Origin: Persicobacter sp. CCB-QB2
GTDB taxonomy: Bacteria > Bacteroidota > Bacteroidia > Cytophagales > Cyclobacteriaceae
Assembly (NCBI RefSeq): GCF_001274635.1
Contig: NZ_LBGV01000001.1
Location: 2,232,001 to 2,296,000 of the forward strand
Direction of reading: 5' to 3'
Length of the DNA: 64,000 nt
The position numbers and the translations under genes are program-made. Positions 9,263-18,121 of the stretch are shown one piece after another. A model generated the notes under the pieces. That model was not told where the DNA came from. It ran no database searches and saw only the letters and a list, made by a program, of their open reading frames with translations. How positions within the stretch are numbered: the first letter of the stretch is position 1; each line of letters opens with the position of its first letter.

Positions 9263-9847
9263 TTATTTTGCTTGTTCGTATGCTTCAATTTCAGGGGTAA
9301 TACTCAACAGGAAGTCGATATCATTCAAACCTTCCATCAGGCAATGCTTTTTGTAACCGTTGATCTCAAAAGATTCTGAAAGTGAAGTGCCCTCAATTTT
9401 AATGGTCTGCGCCCCCAAATCCACCGTTACCTCGGTTTTAGGATCTGCTTCAGCGCGGCTGAAAAGTTCCTCCAAAAATTCAGGAGATACCTCTACCGGC
9501 AACAAGCCATTGTTGGTACAGTTATTCTTAAAAATATCAGCAAAGGCTGAAGAAACTACCACGCGGAAACCGTAATCATAAACTGCCCAGGCAGCATGTT
9601 CACGAGAGGAACCGGAACCGAAATTTCTCCCGGCCACCAATACTTTACCGCTGTATTTGCCGGTATTGAAAATAAAATCTTCATTCACCGATCCGTCTTT
9701 CTGATATCTCCAGTCGCGGAATAAATTATCGCCAAACCCTTCACGGGAAGTAGCCTTCAGGAAACGTGCAGGGATAATCTGATCAGTGTCCACATTCTCA
9801 TTGCGAAGTGGAATATAAGTTGAATTAACTATTTTTAGCTTTTCCAT
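9263..9847 (-). CDS. leuD: 3-isopropylmalate dehydratase small subunit
   Basis: 194 residues, a typical LeuD. It pairs with LeuC to isomerise 2-isopropylmalate to 3-isopropylmalate. The conserved [13 protein letters not shown] near the N-terminus and [20 protein letters not shown] (the swivelling aconitase-like domain that closes over the LeuC active site) are intact. It lies 20 bases after leuC and 2 bases before leuB in the same operon. Confidence 0.97.
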   Translation of the reverse strand: MEKLKIVNSTYIPLRNENVDTDQIIPARFLKATSREGFGDNLFRDWRYQKDGSVNEDFIFNTGKYSGKVLVAGRNFGSGSSREHAAWAVYDYGFRVVVSSAFADIFKNNCTNNGLLPVEVSPEFLEELFSRAEADPKTEVTVDLGAQTIKIEGTSLSESFEINGYKKHCLMEGLNDIDFLLSITPEIEAYEQAK

Positions 9848-9867
9848 GATGTTCGTTCAATAAAAAA

Positions 9868-11256
9868 TTATGCTTCCACTACCACCCCTGAAATGGCTGC
9901 CTTAGCAGCTGTAATTGGGGAAGCCAAAAGCGTACGGGAACCAGGACCCTGACGGCCTTCGAAATTTCGGTTAGAGGTAGAAACGCAATAGCTTCCTGCC
10001 GGAATTTTATCATCATTCATGGCCAGGCAAGCAGAACAACCCGGCTGACGAAGCTCAAATCCCGCCTCATTCAATACCTGCTTAATCCCCTCTTCAATGG
10101 CTTGCTCTTCCACTAGTTTGGAACCTGGAACAATCCATGCGGTCACGTGATCCGCCTTCTTATGGCCTTTTACCACCTCCGCAACGGCACGCAAATCTTC
10201 GATACGGCCATTAGTACAGGAACCGATGAACACATAATCGATCTTCTTACCTGCAATGGCATCTCCTTCTCGGAAATCCATATAATCCAAAGCCTTGGCA
10301 AGGGTGCGTTTCTCCGTATCATCCACCTCGTCTGCTGTTGGAATATGATCACTCAAGCCAATGCCCATTCCCGGATTAGTTCCAAAAGTAATCATGGCTG
10401 GAATTTCCTGCGCATCGTAATGGTATTCCTTATCAAAAACGGCTTCTTCCTCCGTAAACAACTGAGACCAATCAGCGACCGCTTTTTCAAAGTCAGCGCC
10501 CTTTGGCACTTGCTGACGACCTTCCAGATAATCGAAAGTGGTTTGGTCCGGAGCGATTAAGCCTCCACGCGCCCCCATTTCAATACTCATATTACAAACA
10601 GTCATACGCTCTTCCATGGTCATATTCCGGAAAGTAGAACCTGCGAACTCTACAAAATACCCCGTTCCACCGGAAGTCGTTAGTTTAGAAATCACATAAA
10701 GCACCACATCCTTAGCGGTAACGCCTGCTTTTAGCGCTCCATCCACATTGATGCGCATTTGCTTGGGCTTACGCTGCATCAAACACTGGGTGGTCAACAC
10801 CATCTCTACTTCAGAAGTACCAATACCAAAGGCAATCGCGCCAAAAGCACCGTGGGTGGAAGTATGCGAATCACCACAAACGATGGTCATACCCGGCTGG
10901 GTAAATCCCATTTCCGGACCAATCACATGGACAATCCCCTGGTGTTTATGATTCAAACCAAAAGCTTCAATTCCATGATTGGCACAGTTCTCCTCTAGGG
11001 TTTTCACCTGCTTAGCGGAAAGCTCATCTTTGATCGGCAGATGCTGATCGATGGTCGGAACGTTGTGATCAGCCGTTGCGGTCACTAAATCCGGACGACG
11101 CACTTTCATTCCGCGCGCATCCAAACCGGCAAAGGCTTGTGGGGAAGTCACTTCATGAACGTAGTGACGATCGATATAAAAAACGCATGGGCCATTTTCA
11201 ATTTCTTTAACCACATGCTTTTCCCAGATTTTATCAAATAAGGTCTTTTTCATCAT
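9868..11256 (-). CDS. leuC: 3-isopropylmalate dehydratase large subunit
   Basis: 462 residues from the chosen start [16 protein letters not shown], matching the ~465 of the family. The frame is open for 32 more codons upstream, but that extension is Cys-rich, unlike any LeuC, and overlaps the strong hairpin at 11300-11343, so ATG 11256 (or 11253) is preferred. The 4Fe-4S cluster cysteines are present in FIGSCTNGR and in GCSACLAMN; substrate and fold motifs [14 protein letters not shown] are intact. It is separated from leuA by 115 bases, unlike the tight spacing of the other leu genes. Confidence 0.96.
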   Translation of the reverse strand: MMKKTLFDKIWEKHVVKEIENGPCVFYIDRHYVHEVTSPQAFAGLDARGMKVRRPDLVTATADHNVPTIDQHLPIKDELSAKQVKTLEENCANHGIEAFGLNHKHQGIVHVIGPEMGFTQPGMTIVCGDSHTSTHGAFGAIAFGIGTSEVEMVLTTQCLMQRKPKQMRINVDGALKAGVTAKDVVLYVISKLTTSGGTGYFVEFAGSTFRNMTMEERMTVCNMSIEMGARGGLIAPDQTTFDYLEGRQQVPKGADFEKAVADWSQLFTEEEAVFDKEYHYDAQEIPAMITFGTNPGMGIGLSDHIPTADEVDDTEKRTLAKALDYMDFREGDAIAGKKIDYVFIGSCTNGRIEDLRAVAEVVKGHKKADHVTAWIVPGSKLVEEQAIEEGIKQVLNEAGFELRQPGCSACLAMNDDKIPAGSYCVSTSNRNFEGRQGPGSRTLLASPITAAKAAISGVVVEA

Positions 11257-11299
11257 TGCTGCATTGTTGAGTAGGATGGCTAGGCATCCGATAGTAGGG

Positions 11300-11343
11300 C
11301 AAAAAAGGAAAGGCGAATTGCAGCAATTGCTGCAATGCCTTTC
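11300..11343 (-). promoter_or_regulatory. Strong hairpin with U-rich tail between leuA and leuC (possible attenuator)
   Basis: On the minus strand the RNA reads AAAGGC, then the perfect 20-base palindrome ATTGCAGCAATTGCTGCAAT (11317-11336), then TCGCCTTT, then CCTTTTTT. The AAAGGC/GCCTTT arms extend the palindrome, giving a long stem followed by a U-rich tract, the layout of an intrinsic terminator. Its place inside the operon suggests partial termination, RNA processing or an attenuator controlling leuC-D-B separately from leuA. Confidence 0.6.
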
Positions 11344-11371
11344 GAACAACATAAACCCAAATGAATATTAT

Positions 11372-12514
11372 TTAAGCGATAAGCAGGTGAAGGTCATTAT
11401 CCTCAATCACCTTTTTCTCATCTGCCATTTTTAAGAATTTCTCATAGATAGAGTCCAACGCTCCGCCTTCTACTTTGTGGCCAATGCCCTCCAAACGGTA
11501 GCGTAATGCTGCACGACCTGAGCGAGCAGTCAGAATTATTTCGGAAGAATCCACCCCTACATCTTTAGGATCAATCACTTCATAGTTTTCACGGTGTTTC
11601 AACACCCCATCCTGATGGATGCCGGAGGAATGCGCAAAAGCATTTCTTCCCACAATCGCTTTATTAGGCTGTACCGGCATACGCATCATCGTCGAGACGA
11701 GCTTGCTGGTTTTGGCTAATTGGATGGATTGAATTTTTGTATAGAGATCCAAATATGGATGACTTTTCAAAATCATGGCGACTTCCTCCAGGGAGGTATT
11801 CCCTGCACGTTCGCCAATCCCATTCATGGTAACTTCCACCTGACGCGCACCATTCATTACCCCCGCAACTGAATTGGCTGTCGCCATTCCCAAATCATTA
11901 TGACAATGCGTTGAAATAATCGCCTTATCGATATTGGGAACGTTATTTTTCAGGTAGGCGATCTTAGCCCCATACTCGTTTGGTAAACAATAACCGGTAG
12001 TATCCGGAATATTCACCACATCTGCACCGGCCTTGATCATAGCCTCCACCACACGTGCCAGGAACTCATTATCGGTACGTCCGGCATCTTCTGCATAAAA
12101 TTCCACCTGCTCAGCAAAGTTCTTCGCATATTTTACTGCTTCCACTCCGCGTCGGATGATTTCTTCCGGATTCGAGTTGAATTTATATTTTATATGATAG
12201 TCTGAAGTCCCTATTCCGGTATGAATACGACCTCTGTGGGCATATCTTAATGATTGGGCAGCTACTTCAATGTCTTTTTTCACTGCTCGGGTTAGCGCAC
12301 AAATTACGGGCTCCCTCACGGCTTTACACACTGCCTCCACCGCTTCGAAATCACCAGGAGAGGAAATGGGAAAGCCTGCCTCGATAATATCCACGCCGAG
12401 GCTTTCCAGGGCCTGCGCTACAATTACCTTTTCATCAGTATTTAGCTGGCATCCCGGCACCTGCTCACCATCTCTTAGGGTGGTATCGAAGATATATACT
12501 TTCTCTTTATCCAT
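11372..12514 (-). CDS. leuA: 2-isopropylmalate synthase, short form
   Basis: Condenses acetyl-CoA with 2-oxoisovalerate, the committed step of leucine synthesis. The TIM-barrel signature [14 protein letters not shown], the metal-binding [14 protein letters not shown] and [15 protein letters not shown] are all present. At 380 residues it lacks most of the C-terminal LeuA regulatory domain found in ~510-residue enzymes, so leucine feedback inhibition may be absent or different. It is the first gene of the operon; a TACATTTG box on the minus strand (12640-12633) could be its -7 promoter element. A homocitrate or citramalate synthase is less likely given leuC-D-B beside it. Confidence 0.94.
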   Translation of the reverse strand: MDKEKVYIFDTTLRDGEQVPGCQLNTDEKVIVAQALESLGVDIIEAGFPISSPGDFEAVEAVCKAVREPVICALTRAVKKDIEVAAQSLRYAHRGRIHTGIGTSDYHIKYKFNSNPEEIIRRGVEAVKYAKNFAEQVEFYAEDAGRTDNEFLARVVEAMIKAGADVVNIPDTTGYCLPNEYGAKIAYLKNNVPNIDKAIISTHCHNDLGMATANSVAGVMNGARQVEVTMNGIGERAGNTSLEEVAMILKSHPYLDLYTKIQSIQLAKTSKLVSTMMRMPVQPNKAIVGRNAFAHSSGIHQDGVLKHRENYEVIDPKDVGVDSSEIILTARSGRAALRYRLEGIGHKVEGGALDSIYEKFLKMADEKKVIEDNDLHLLIA

Positions 12515-12632
12515 ATTTGTGAATCGTTATTAGGATATATTCATTAGGGTTTTTAACAAAAAAATATTTTTTTAGACTTTTATCTGAAGCCATTCCGTGG
12601 GATATTCCCGTTCTATTATCTTATTATGGTTT

Positions 12633-12640
12633 CAAATGTA
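12633..12640 (-). promoter_or_regulatory. leuA: Possible -7 promoter box for the leu operon
   Basis: TACATTTG on the minus strand fits the Bacteroidota TAnnTTTG box, about 119 bases before the leuA start. No matching TTG was found at the usual spacing upstream, so this is tentative. Confidence 0.35.
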
Positions 12641-12765
12641 TTGGAATAGGGCTTTGTAGGAAAAACATAAATTACAATCTTATACGAAGCCCAAAACGGA
12701 CTTTAACAACACAAAAACCTTGACTAACAGCTTTCTACCCCTGTTTTTCAGGAATTACAGATACT

Positions 12766-14325
12766 ATGGCTAAGCAGCAAACCGACCATCTTTTTCAACT
12801 GGTAAAATCCCTTTCAAAATCCGAAAAACGGAACTTCAAGCTCTATGTAAAAAGAAACAGCAGTTCCGAGGGAGCAAAATTTCTACAATTATTTGACCTG
12901 ATAGATAAGCAGGAAGAATATGATGAGGTGCTTTTAATGAAAAAAGCCAAGGACATCAAAAAAGTGCAGTTATCTAATCTTAAAGCACACTTGTACAAAC
13001 AGCTCCTTACCAGTCTCCGCCTGAATTATAAGAACAGTGATATTGCCATCAGCATTCGGGAACAAATTGACTACGCTAAGATTCTGTACAATCGGGGGCT
13101 TTATATGCAAAGTCTGAAAATTCTGGATAAGGTTAAATCTTTGGCTTATAAATACCATCAGATTCGCCAGATCAAAACCATTATTGAGTTTGAAAAGCGA
13201 ATTGAAAGTCAGTTCATTACACGTAGTATTTCAACGCGGGCGGAAGACCTGACGCGGGAATCAGATAAGATCAATACCATTTCCCAAAGAATGTCTCTTT
13301 TTTCAAATTTGGCCATTCGATTATATGGGCTTTTCCTCAAAAAGGGACATACCTATGATGGTGCCTACCGGGAGGAGGCAGATCGGATGTACCAGGAAGG
13401 ACTGCCAGAATATGTGGAAGAAGAGTTAACTTTTCACGAAAAACTTAACCTTTATCATGCCAAACAATGGTATTACTACCTGACTCAGGATTTCCGAAAT
13501 GCTTATAAATATTGTTCTAAATGGGTGGGACTATTTGCAGATCAACCGGAAATGAAGTCCATTATTCCAGACATGTACATTAAGGGGCTTGACAACTTAC
13601 TGAATGCCTGTTTTCTTTCGGCTTATTACAGCAAGTTCAATGAAATCTTTCAGGAATTAGAGGCAGTTCATGAAGAAGAGCCATTGATGAACATAGAGAA
13701 TATTCGGATCCTGCAATTCACGACCCGCTCTACCCATTTGATTAATAAGCATTTTATGGATGGGCAGTATAAGGAAGGCATCAAAGAAGTGCCCGTGATA
13801 GAGGAAGGCCTTGCACGCTATAAACGAAACCTGGATAACCACATTGTCCTATCTCTTTATTATAAAATTGCCTGTCTTTATTTTGGGGATGGAGATTACC
13901 ACACCACCATTAAATACCTCAACAGGATTGTTGATTTCAAAGACACAGAGCTCAGGGGAGATCTTCATGCTTTTGCGCGCCTGTTATTAGTGATCTGCTA
14001 TTTTGAACTGGAGGAATACGATTATCTGGAATATTTACTTAAGTCCACTTACCGATTCCTAATGAAAGAAAGTGAATTATATGAAGTGCAGCGGGTGATC
14101 CTGAGGTTTATCCGAAGACTCCCTTATTTGGCACATGATCAGCTAATGGAGGAATTTAAAAAATACCGGACGATTTTACATCAACTTAGAGAAGATCCAA
14201 GGGAGCAGCGTCCTTTCCTTTATCTGGATCTTTTGGTCTGGCTGGATTCTAAAATTGAAAAACGCAGTATTTCTGAAATCGTCCAGGAAAGATGTGAAGT
14301 CACCCTCAAGGGGATGAAAATATAA
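12766..14325 (+). CDS. Conserved helical-repeat protein of unknown function
   Basis: 519 residues, no signal peptide and no membrane helix. The sequence is strongly helical with TPR-like pairs of aromatic/basic helices, for example GLYMQSLKILDKVKSLAYKY and DYHTTIKYLNRIVDFKD. The N-terminus (DHLFQLVKSLSKSEKRNFKLYV) is one I associate with a protein family common in Bacteroidota and left as hypothetical. The gene is divergent from leuA and ends before a family B element. A scaffold or peptide-binding role is plausible from the fold but is inference. Confidence 0.8.
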   Translation: MAKQQTDHLFQLVKSLSKSEKRNFKLYVKRNSSSEGAKFLQLFDLIDKQEEYDEVLLMKKAKDIKKVQLSNLKAHLYKQLLTSLRLNYKNSDIAISIREQIDYAKILYNRGLYMQSLKILDKVKSLAYKYHQIRQIKTIIEFEKRIESQFITRSISTRAEDLTRESDKINTISQRMSLFSNLAIRLYGLFLKKGHTYDGAYREEADRMYQEGLPEYVEEELTFHEKLNLYHAKQWYYYLTQDFRNAYKYCSKWVGLFADQPEMKSIIPDMYIKGLDNLLNACFLSAYYSKFNEIFQELEAVHEEEPLMNIENIRILQFTTRSTHLINKHFMDGQYKEGIKEVPVIEEGLARYKRNLDNHIVLSLYYKIACLYFGDGDYHTTIKYLNRIVDFKDTELRGDLHAFARLLLVICYFELEEYDYLEYLLKSTYRFLMKESELYEVQRVILRFIRRLPYLAHDQLMEEFKKYRTILHQLREDPREQRPFLYLDLLVWLDSKIEKRSISEIVQERCEVTLKGMKI

Positions 14326-14330
14326 GGGTG

Positions 14331-14352
14331 CTTTAAGCCGAATTATTCAGCC
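14331..14352 (+). repeat. Solo family B end
   Basis: TAAGCCGAATTATTCAGCC matches the left end of family B but no element body follows; a full copy (B3) starts 31 bases further on. It could be a remnant of an older insertion. Confidence 0.5.
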
Positions 14353-14382
14353 ATTTGTTTTGCTGAAGTGATAACAAACGAA

Positions 14383-14609
14383 GCTTAACCCGAATTATTC
14401 ACCGCTAAATTTATTAGATAAAAGTAAATAGCTTATTTGCAACTTATTACACCTTGTTTTCTTTGATTTTTAATAGCCTAAATTTGAGCAAGCTTGCTTT
14501 CTCCTCATTCATCTGTTTCGTTGGAAAAAACTCGAAACAGGAAAAATTCCTTCATTTTTTCAGCCCTACAGCTAAACGAGGATTTAAGCATGAATTCATC
14601 CGGCTTAAA
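14383..14609 (+). repeat. Family B element, copy B3
   Basis: About 227 bp, one of the best preserved. The left end CTTAACCCGAATTATTCACC and right end GAATTCATCCGGCTTAA are inverted. The core has GAGCAAGCTTGCTTTC, TCCTCATTCATCTG, GAAAAAACTCGAAACAGG and CAGCTAAACGAGGATTTAAG. Confidence 0.85.
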
Positions 14610-14611
14610 CC

Positions 14612-14653
14612 ACAAAAAAACCGCTGAGGAAAACTTTTCTTCAGCGGTTTTTT
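14612..14653. terminator. Bidirectional terminator
   Basis: AAAAAAACCGCTGA / TCAGCGGTTTTTTT hairpin with A run before and T run after, so it can work on both strands. It mainly serves the minus-strand ald gene. Confidence 0.85.
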
Positions 14654-14655
14654 TA

Positions 14656-15882
14656 TTACTCCATGGAAGGTGGGGCAAACAGGTTTAAATCTTTAAACTC
14701 CATATCAAATTTATTGGCAATGGCCTCATTGGACAGGCAACCTTTATAGCTGTAAACCGCTTTCAGGAACCATTCCTCCATAAACATCATCTCCTCCACT
14801 CCTCCATGATCACCCGCTTTCAATATGATAGGGGTAAAAATATTGCTTAATGCGGTCGTCGCTGTGCGTCCCACCCTGGAAGGAATGTTAGGCACACAAT
14901 AATGTATCACCTCAAATTTCCGAAATGTGGGAGATTCATGAGTGGTGGGGCGGGAAGTTTCGAAACAACCGCCCTGATCGATCGTAATGTCAACAATCAC
15001 CGAATTGGGCTTCATGCTCCCCACCATTTCCTCGGTCACAAAATATCGATTCCTACCTTTTTCCGGACGAATAGCTCCAATCACCACATCCGCAGAACGC
15101 AGGGCGGTTCTCAAGGTTTCCGTATCAATAGTGCTGGTGGCAATATTATGCCCTAGTGCTGACTTCAGTCTACGAAGTTTATAAATCTGATTATCAAAAA
15201 TCTGAACACGAGCGCCTAATGCAAAGGCCACCCGCGCTGCATATTCTGCAACCGTTCCTGCTCCTAATATCACAATATTAGTCGGCGCTACCCCGGTAAT
15301 GCCACCGAGAATCACCCCCCGCCCATTGCGCACATTACTTAAATATTCTGAAGCGATAAAGAGGGCATTCATCCCGGCAATCTCCGACATGGCCCGGACC
15401 ACAGGCATTCCTCCGGATTTATCCTCTAATAATTCAAAACCCAGAGCAGTCAGTCGCTTTTGTTTTATCTTTTTTAAATAGGCCGAAGACATCGTCCCCA
15501 AATGGATGGCAGAAATCAGGGTGGACTGCGGCTTCATCATGTCCAACTCCTCTATGGTTGCAGGCTCCACCTTCAGCACCACCGGGCACTCAAACACCTC
15601 CTCGGAGGAATAAGCCACCTTAGCCCCGGCATTTGCATACTCGTCATCAGAAAAGTTAGAAGATAAACCCGCCCCGGTTTCCACCACTATCTCATGCCCA
15701 TTGGCCACTATCAGCCCGACAGAGTCAGGGGTAAGCGCGACCCGATTTTCCTGCATGGAGCGTTCCATCGGTAAACCGATTTGAAGTGATTGCTGCTTTT
15801 TAGAAATTTTCGCGGGTTTCTCCTGCGTCAGCAAGGATTCCTGCGCCAACTTCGAAAATCCAAAAGGAGTCTGTTTAGCCAT
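14656..15882 (-). CDS. ald: Alanine dehydrogenase
   Basis: 408 residues. Interconverts L-alanine and pyruvate plus ammonia with NAD(H). The N-terminal domain has LPMERSMQENRVALTPDSV (substrate Arg and fold motif), and the Rossmann domain has IVILGAGTVAEYAARVA. Compared with the ~370-residue Bacillus enzyme it has an N-terminal extension of about 35 residues (MAKQTPFGFSKLAQESLL), which I believe is usual in the Bacteroidota branch. The start overlaps the end of tsaE by 8 bases, so the two are translationally coupled. Saccharopine-dehydrogenase-like or transhydrogenase-alpha proteins share the fold but fit less well. Confidence 0.88.
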   Translation of the reverse strand: MAKQTPFGFSKLAQESLLTQEKPAKISKKQQSLQIGLPMERSMQENRVALTPDSVGLIVANGHEIVVETGAGLSSNFSDDEYANAGAKVAYSSEEVFECPVVLKVEPATIEELDMMKPQSTLISAIHLGTMSSAYLKKIKQKRLTALGFELLEDKSGGMPVVRAMSEIAGMNALFIASEYLSNVRNGRGVILGGITGVAPTNIVILGAGTVAEYAARVAFALGARVQIFDNQIYKLRRLKSALGHNIATSTIDTETLRTALRSADVVIGAIRPEKGRNRYFVTEEMVGSMKPNSVIVDITIDQGGCFETSRPTTHESPTFRKFEVIHYCVPNIPSRVGRTATTALSNIFTPIILKAGDHGGVEEMMFMEEWFLKAVYSYKGCLSNEAIANKFDMEFKDLNLFAPPSME

Positions 15883-16309
15883 TTTTGGTTAGTTTTATTA
15901 ACCGATGTGATTCATCAACCGCTTCAATTTCCACCAATAAATGACGATCAGGAATCAAATTAGGGATCATGGATGACCATTCTATAAAACAAAAATCTCC
16001 GGAATAAAAATATTCCTCCGCACCCATTTCCTCCGCTTCCTCCTCCTCATCGATTCGATAAAAATCAAAGTGATAAACCGCCTGATCCGCCTTGGTTCTG
16101 TACTCATTCACCAGGGAATAAGTCGGACTAGTCGGATCATCCACCACTTCCAATGCTTTACATAGCGCAATGGTCAAGGTCGTTTTGCCTGCTCCCATCT
16201 CCCCATTCATTAACCAAACAGGGTAATCTCTCCCAAAGGCCAACATCTTTGCTGCTGCCTGCGGCAAATCCTCCAAGCGGTGAGTCTCGATGATCAATTG
16301 TTCTTTCAA
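15875..16309 (-). CDS. tsaE: tRNA threonylcarbamoyladenosine biosynthesis ATPase TsaE
   Basis: P-loop protein needed with TsaB and TsaD to make t6A at position 37 of ANN-decoding tRNAs. Walker A is GEMGAGKTTL; DDPTSPTYSLVNEY is the TsaE signature; VYHFDFYRI and FIEWSSMI are conserved strands. I place the start at TTG 16309 (residues KEQLIIETHRL), giving about 144 residues, the family norm; an upstream ATG at 16372 would add a Cys-rich 21-residue leader not expected for TsaE. It sits between porX and ald on the minus strand and overlaps ald. Confidence 0.92.
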   Translation of the reverse strand: MKEQLIIETHRLEDLPQAAAKMLAFGRDYPVWLMNGEMGAGKTTLTIALCKALEVVDDPTSPTYSLVNEYRTKADQAVYHFDFYRIDEEEEAEEMGAEEYFYSGDFCFIEWSSMIPNLIPDRHLLVEIEAVDESHRLIKLTKNG

Positions 16310-16429
16310 AATGCAAAAAATTTTTGATACTGTCTTAAAACAACAAAGGAAAGTATCCTTTCTTCTATACAAATTTGATAGAAAAAAGCTTACTTCCCTT
16401 TAAATACGACTAAATTTTAGCAGCTGACC

Positions 16430-17983
16430 TTATTTCGGCACCATGGATACAAAAGGACAAATCATTTCCTCCATTGAAATTCCTCCATGCTGGAAGGTAT
16501 CCTTATAATATTTCACATAGTAATTGTAATTATTCGGGTAAGCGAAGAAACTATCCTCCACCGCAAACACGTAGGCCGTTGATACATTTTGCTTTGGCAA
16601 ATGCAGATCTTCAGGATTACGGCTTACCAATACATCTCCTTCATTAAAGCTCAGGTTCTTTCCGGCTTTATAGCGTAGATTGGTATTCGTATTACGGTCC
16701 CCGATAATTTTATAAGGCCGCTTCACACGCATCGTTCCGTGGTCAGTAGTCACCACCACATTTACATCTTTATTGGCTAATCGCTGAACAATGTCAAATA
16801 AAGGAGAATGCTCAAACCAGGATCTGGTCAAGGAACGATAAGCCGACTCATTAGGCGCCAATTCGCGGATCACCTCCATCTCTGTCCGGGCATGAGAAAG
16901 TAAATCCACAAAGTTGTAGACTATGACGTTCAGGTCATTATTCATCAGATTATGAATACTTTCCGCCAATTGCTTACCCTGGTTCAGCTGCTTAATTTTA
17001 TGATAAGACCATTTATAGTCCAGACGCATTCGCTTCAGCTGCTCTTCCAGGAATTCGTGCTCGTGATTATTCTTCCCTTCATCAGATTCATCGCCTACCC
17101 AGAGATGAGGATAGCGCTTAGACATCTCCAAAGGCATCAGGCCGGAGAAAATGGCGTTTCTCGCATAGGCCGTAGTAGTCGGCAAAATGGAATAGAAAGT
17201 CTCTCTTTGATCAATTTTGAAATACTGACTGAATAATGGTTCCAAAATAGACCACTGATCCCATCGTAAATTATCAATCAACAGCATGAAAGTCGGCTTC
17301 CCGTTTTCCATCACCGGGAACACCTTTTGCTTCATCAGATTGTGCGCCAGCACCGGACGGTCAGATTCCGGATCGTTCAGCCAGTCCTCATAATTATCTA
17401 TGACAAATCGTGCAAATTTATTATTGGCATCCGACTTTTGCATCTCCAATACCTCGGACATACTACTATCGTCAGAGCTCTCAATCTCCAGCTCCCAATA
17501 AGTCAACTTCTTATAAATCTCCGCCCATTCTTCATGGTTCATATCATCCATAAAAGCCATGGAGATATTTCGGAATTCCTGCTGATAATTTTGATTCGTT
17601 TTCTCCGAAACCAAACGTTTATTGTCCGTGATTTTCTTCACGGCCATCAAAATTTGATTCGGGTTCACCGGTTTAATCAGGTAATCGGCAATCTTGGAAC
17701 CGATCGCCTGCTCCATCACATCTTCCTCCTCACTTTTGGTAATCATCACTACCGGGAGGTTCGGACGGATATTCTTAATTTGATGCAAAGTCTCCAAGCC
17801 GGTCATCCCCGGCATCATCTCATCCAAAAACACCACATCGAAATGTTCATTCCCCGCTTCCTCCAGCGCGTCTGCCCCACTGTTTACTGCCGTTACATCA
17901 TAGCCCTTCTTCTCTAAAAATAAAATATGAGGCTTTAAAAATTCAATTTCATCATCTGCCCACAATATCTTGTACCTTTGCAT
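16430..17983 (-). CDS. porX: T9SS response regulator with PglZ domain
   Basis: 517 residues. The N-terminal receiver domain has the acidic pair DDE (10-12), phospho-acceptor Asp54 in FLDEMMPG, Thr82 and Lys104. The C-terminal two thirds are a PglZ/alkaline-phosphatase-like domain with FMLLIDNLRWDQW, STLPTTTAYAR-like metal region (ILPTTTAYARNAIFSG) and VVTTDHGTMRV. PorX works with PorY and a sigma factor to control the type IX secretion system, and its C-terminal domain is a metal-dependent phosphodiesterase on cyclic or linear oligonucleotides. It implies that this organism has T9SS secretion or gliding. No other por gene is in the window. Confidence 0.93.
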   Translation of the reverse strand: MQRYKILWADDEIEFLKPHILFLEKKGYDVTAVNSGADALEEAGNEHFDVVFLDEMMPGMTGLETLHQIKNIRPNLPVVMITKSEEEDVMEQAIGSKIADYLIKPVNPNQILMAVKKITDNKRLVSEKTNQNYQQEFRNISMAFMDDMNHEEWAEIYKKLTYWELEIESSDDSSMSEVLEMQKSDANNKFARFVIDNYEDWLNDPESDRPVLAHNLMKQKVFPVMENGKPTFMLLIDNLRWDQWSILEPLFSQYFKIDQRETFYSILPTTTAYARNAIFSGLMPLEMSKRYPHLWVGDESDEGKNNHEHEFLEEQLKRMRLDYKWSYHKIKQLNQGKQLAESIHNLMNNDLNVIVYNFVDLLSHARTEMEVIRELAPNESAYRSLTRSWFEHSPLFDIVQRLANKDVNVVVTTDHGTMRVKRPYKIIGDRNTNTNLRYKAGKNLSFNEGDVLVSRNPEDLHLPKQNVSTAYVFAVEDSFFAYPNNYNYYVKYYKDTFQHGGISMEEMICPFVSMVPK

Positions 17984-18028
17984 AAATCAAGGATTATTGG
18001 TTTCTTTAATTATAATTAATAGGGATTT

Positions 18029-18036
18029 CAAAAGTA
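18029..18036 (-). promoter_or_regulatory. porX: Possible -7 promoter box for porX
   Basis: TACTTTTG on the minus strand fits TAnnTTTG and lies 46 bases before the porX start. No clear TTG at the -33 position. Confidence 0.4.
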
Positions 18037-18121
18037 AAAATCTTCCCAATATCACTGCTATTTACGTTGGCAAAAATTTATAGTTTTTAGTCAATCCGAT
18101 AGCAAAATAGTAAAAGCGCCC

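Noticed and set aside
11256..11352. N-terminal extension of leuC with many Cys
   Set aside because: The translation is unlike any LeuC and comes from reading through the operon hairpin; the normal LeuC start follows at 11256.
12515..12600. 28-codon frame upstream of leuA (MASDKSLKKYFF...) as a leucine leader peptide
   Set aside because: It contains no run of Leu codons and no clear attenuator hairpin; it only happens to overlap the leuA start.
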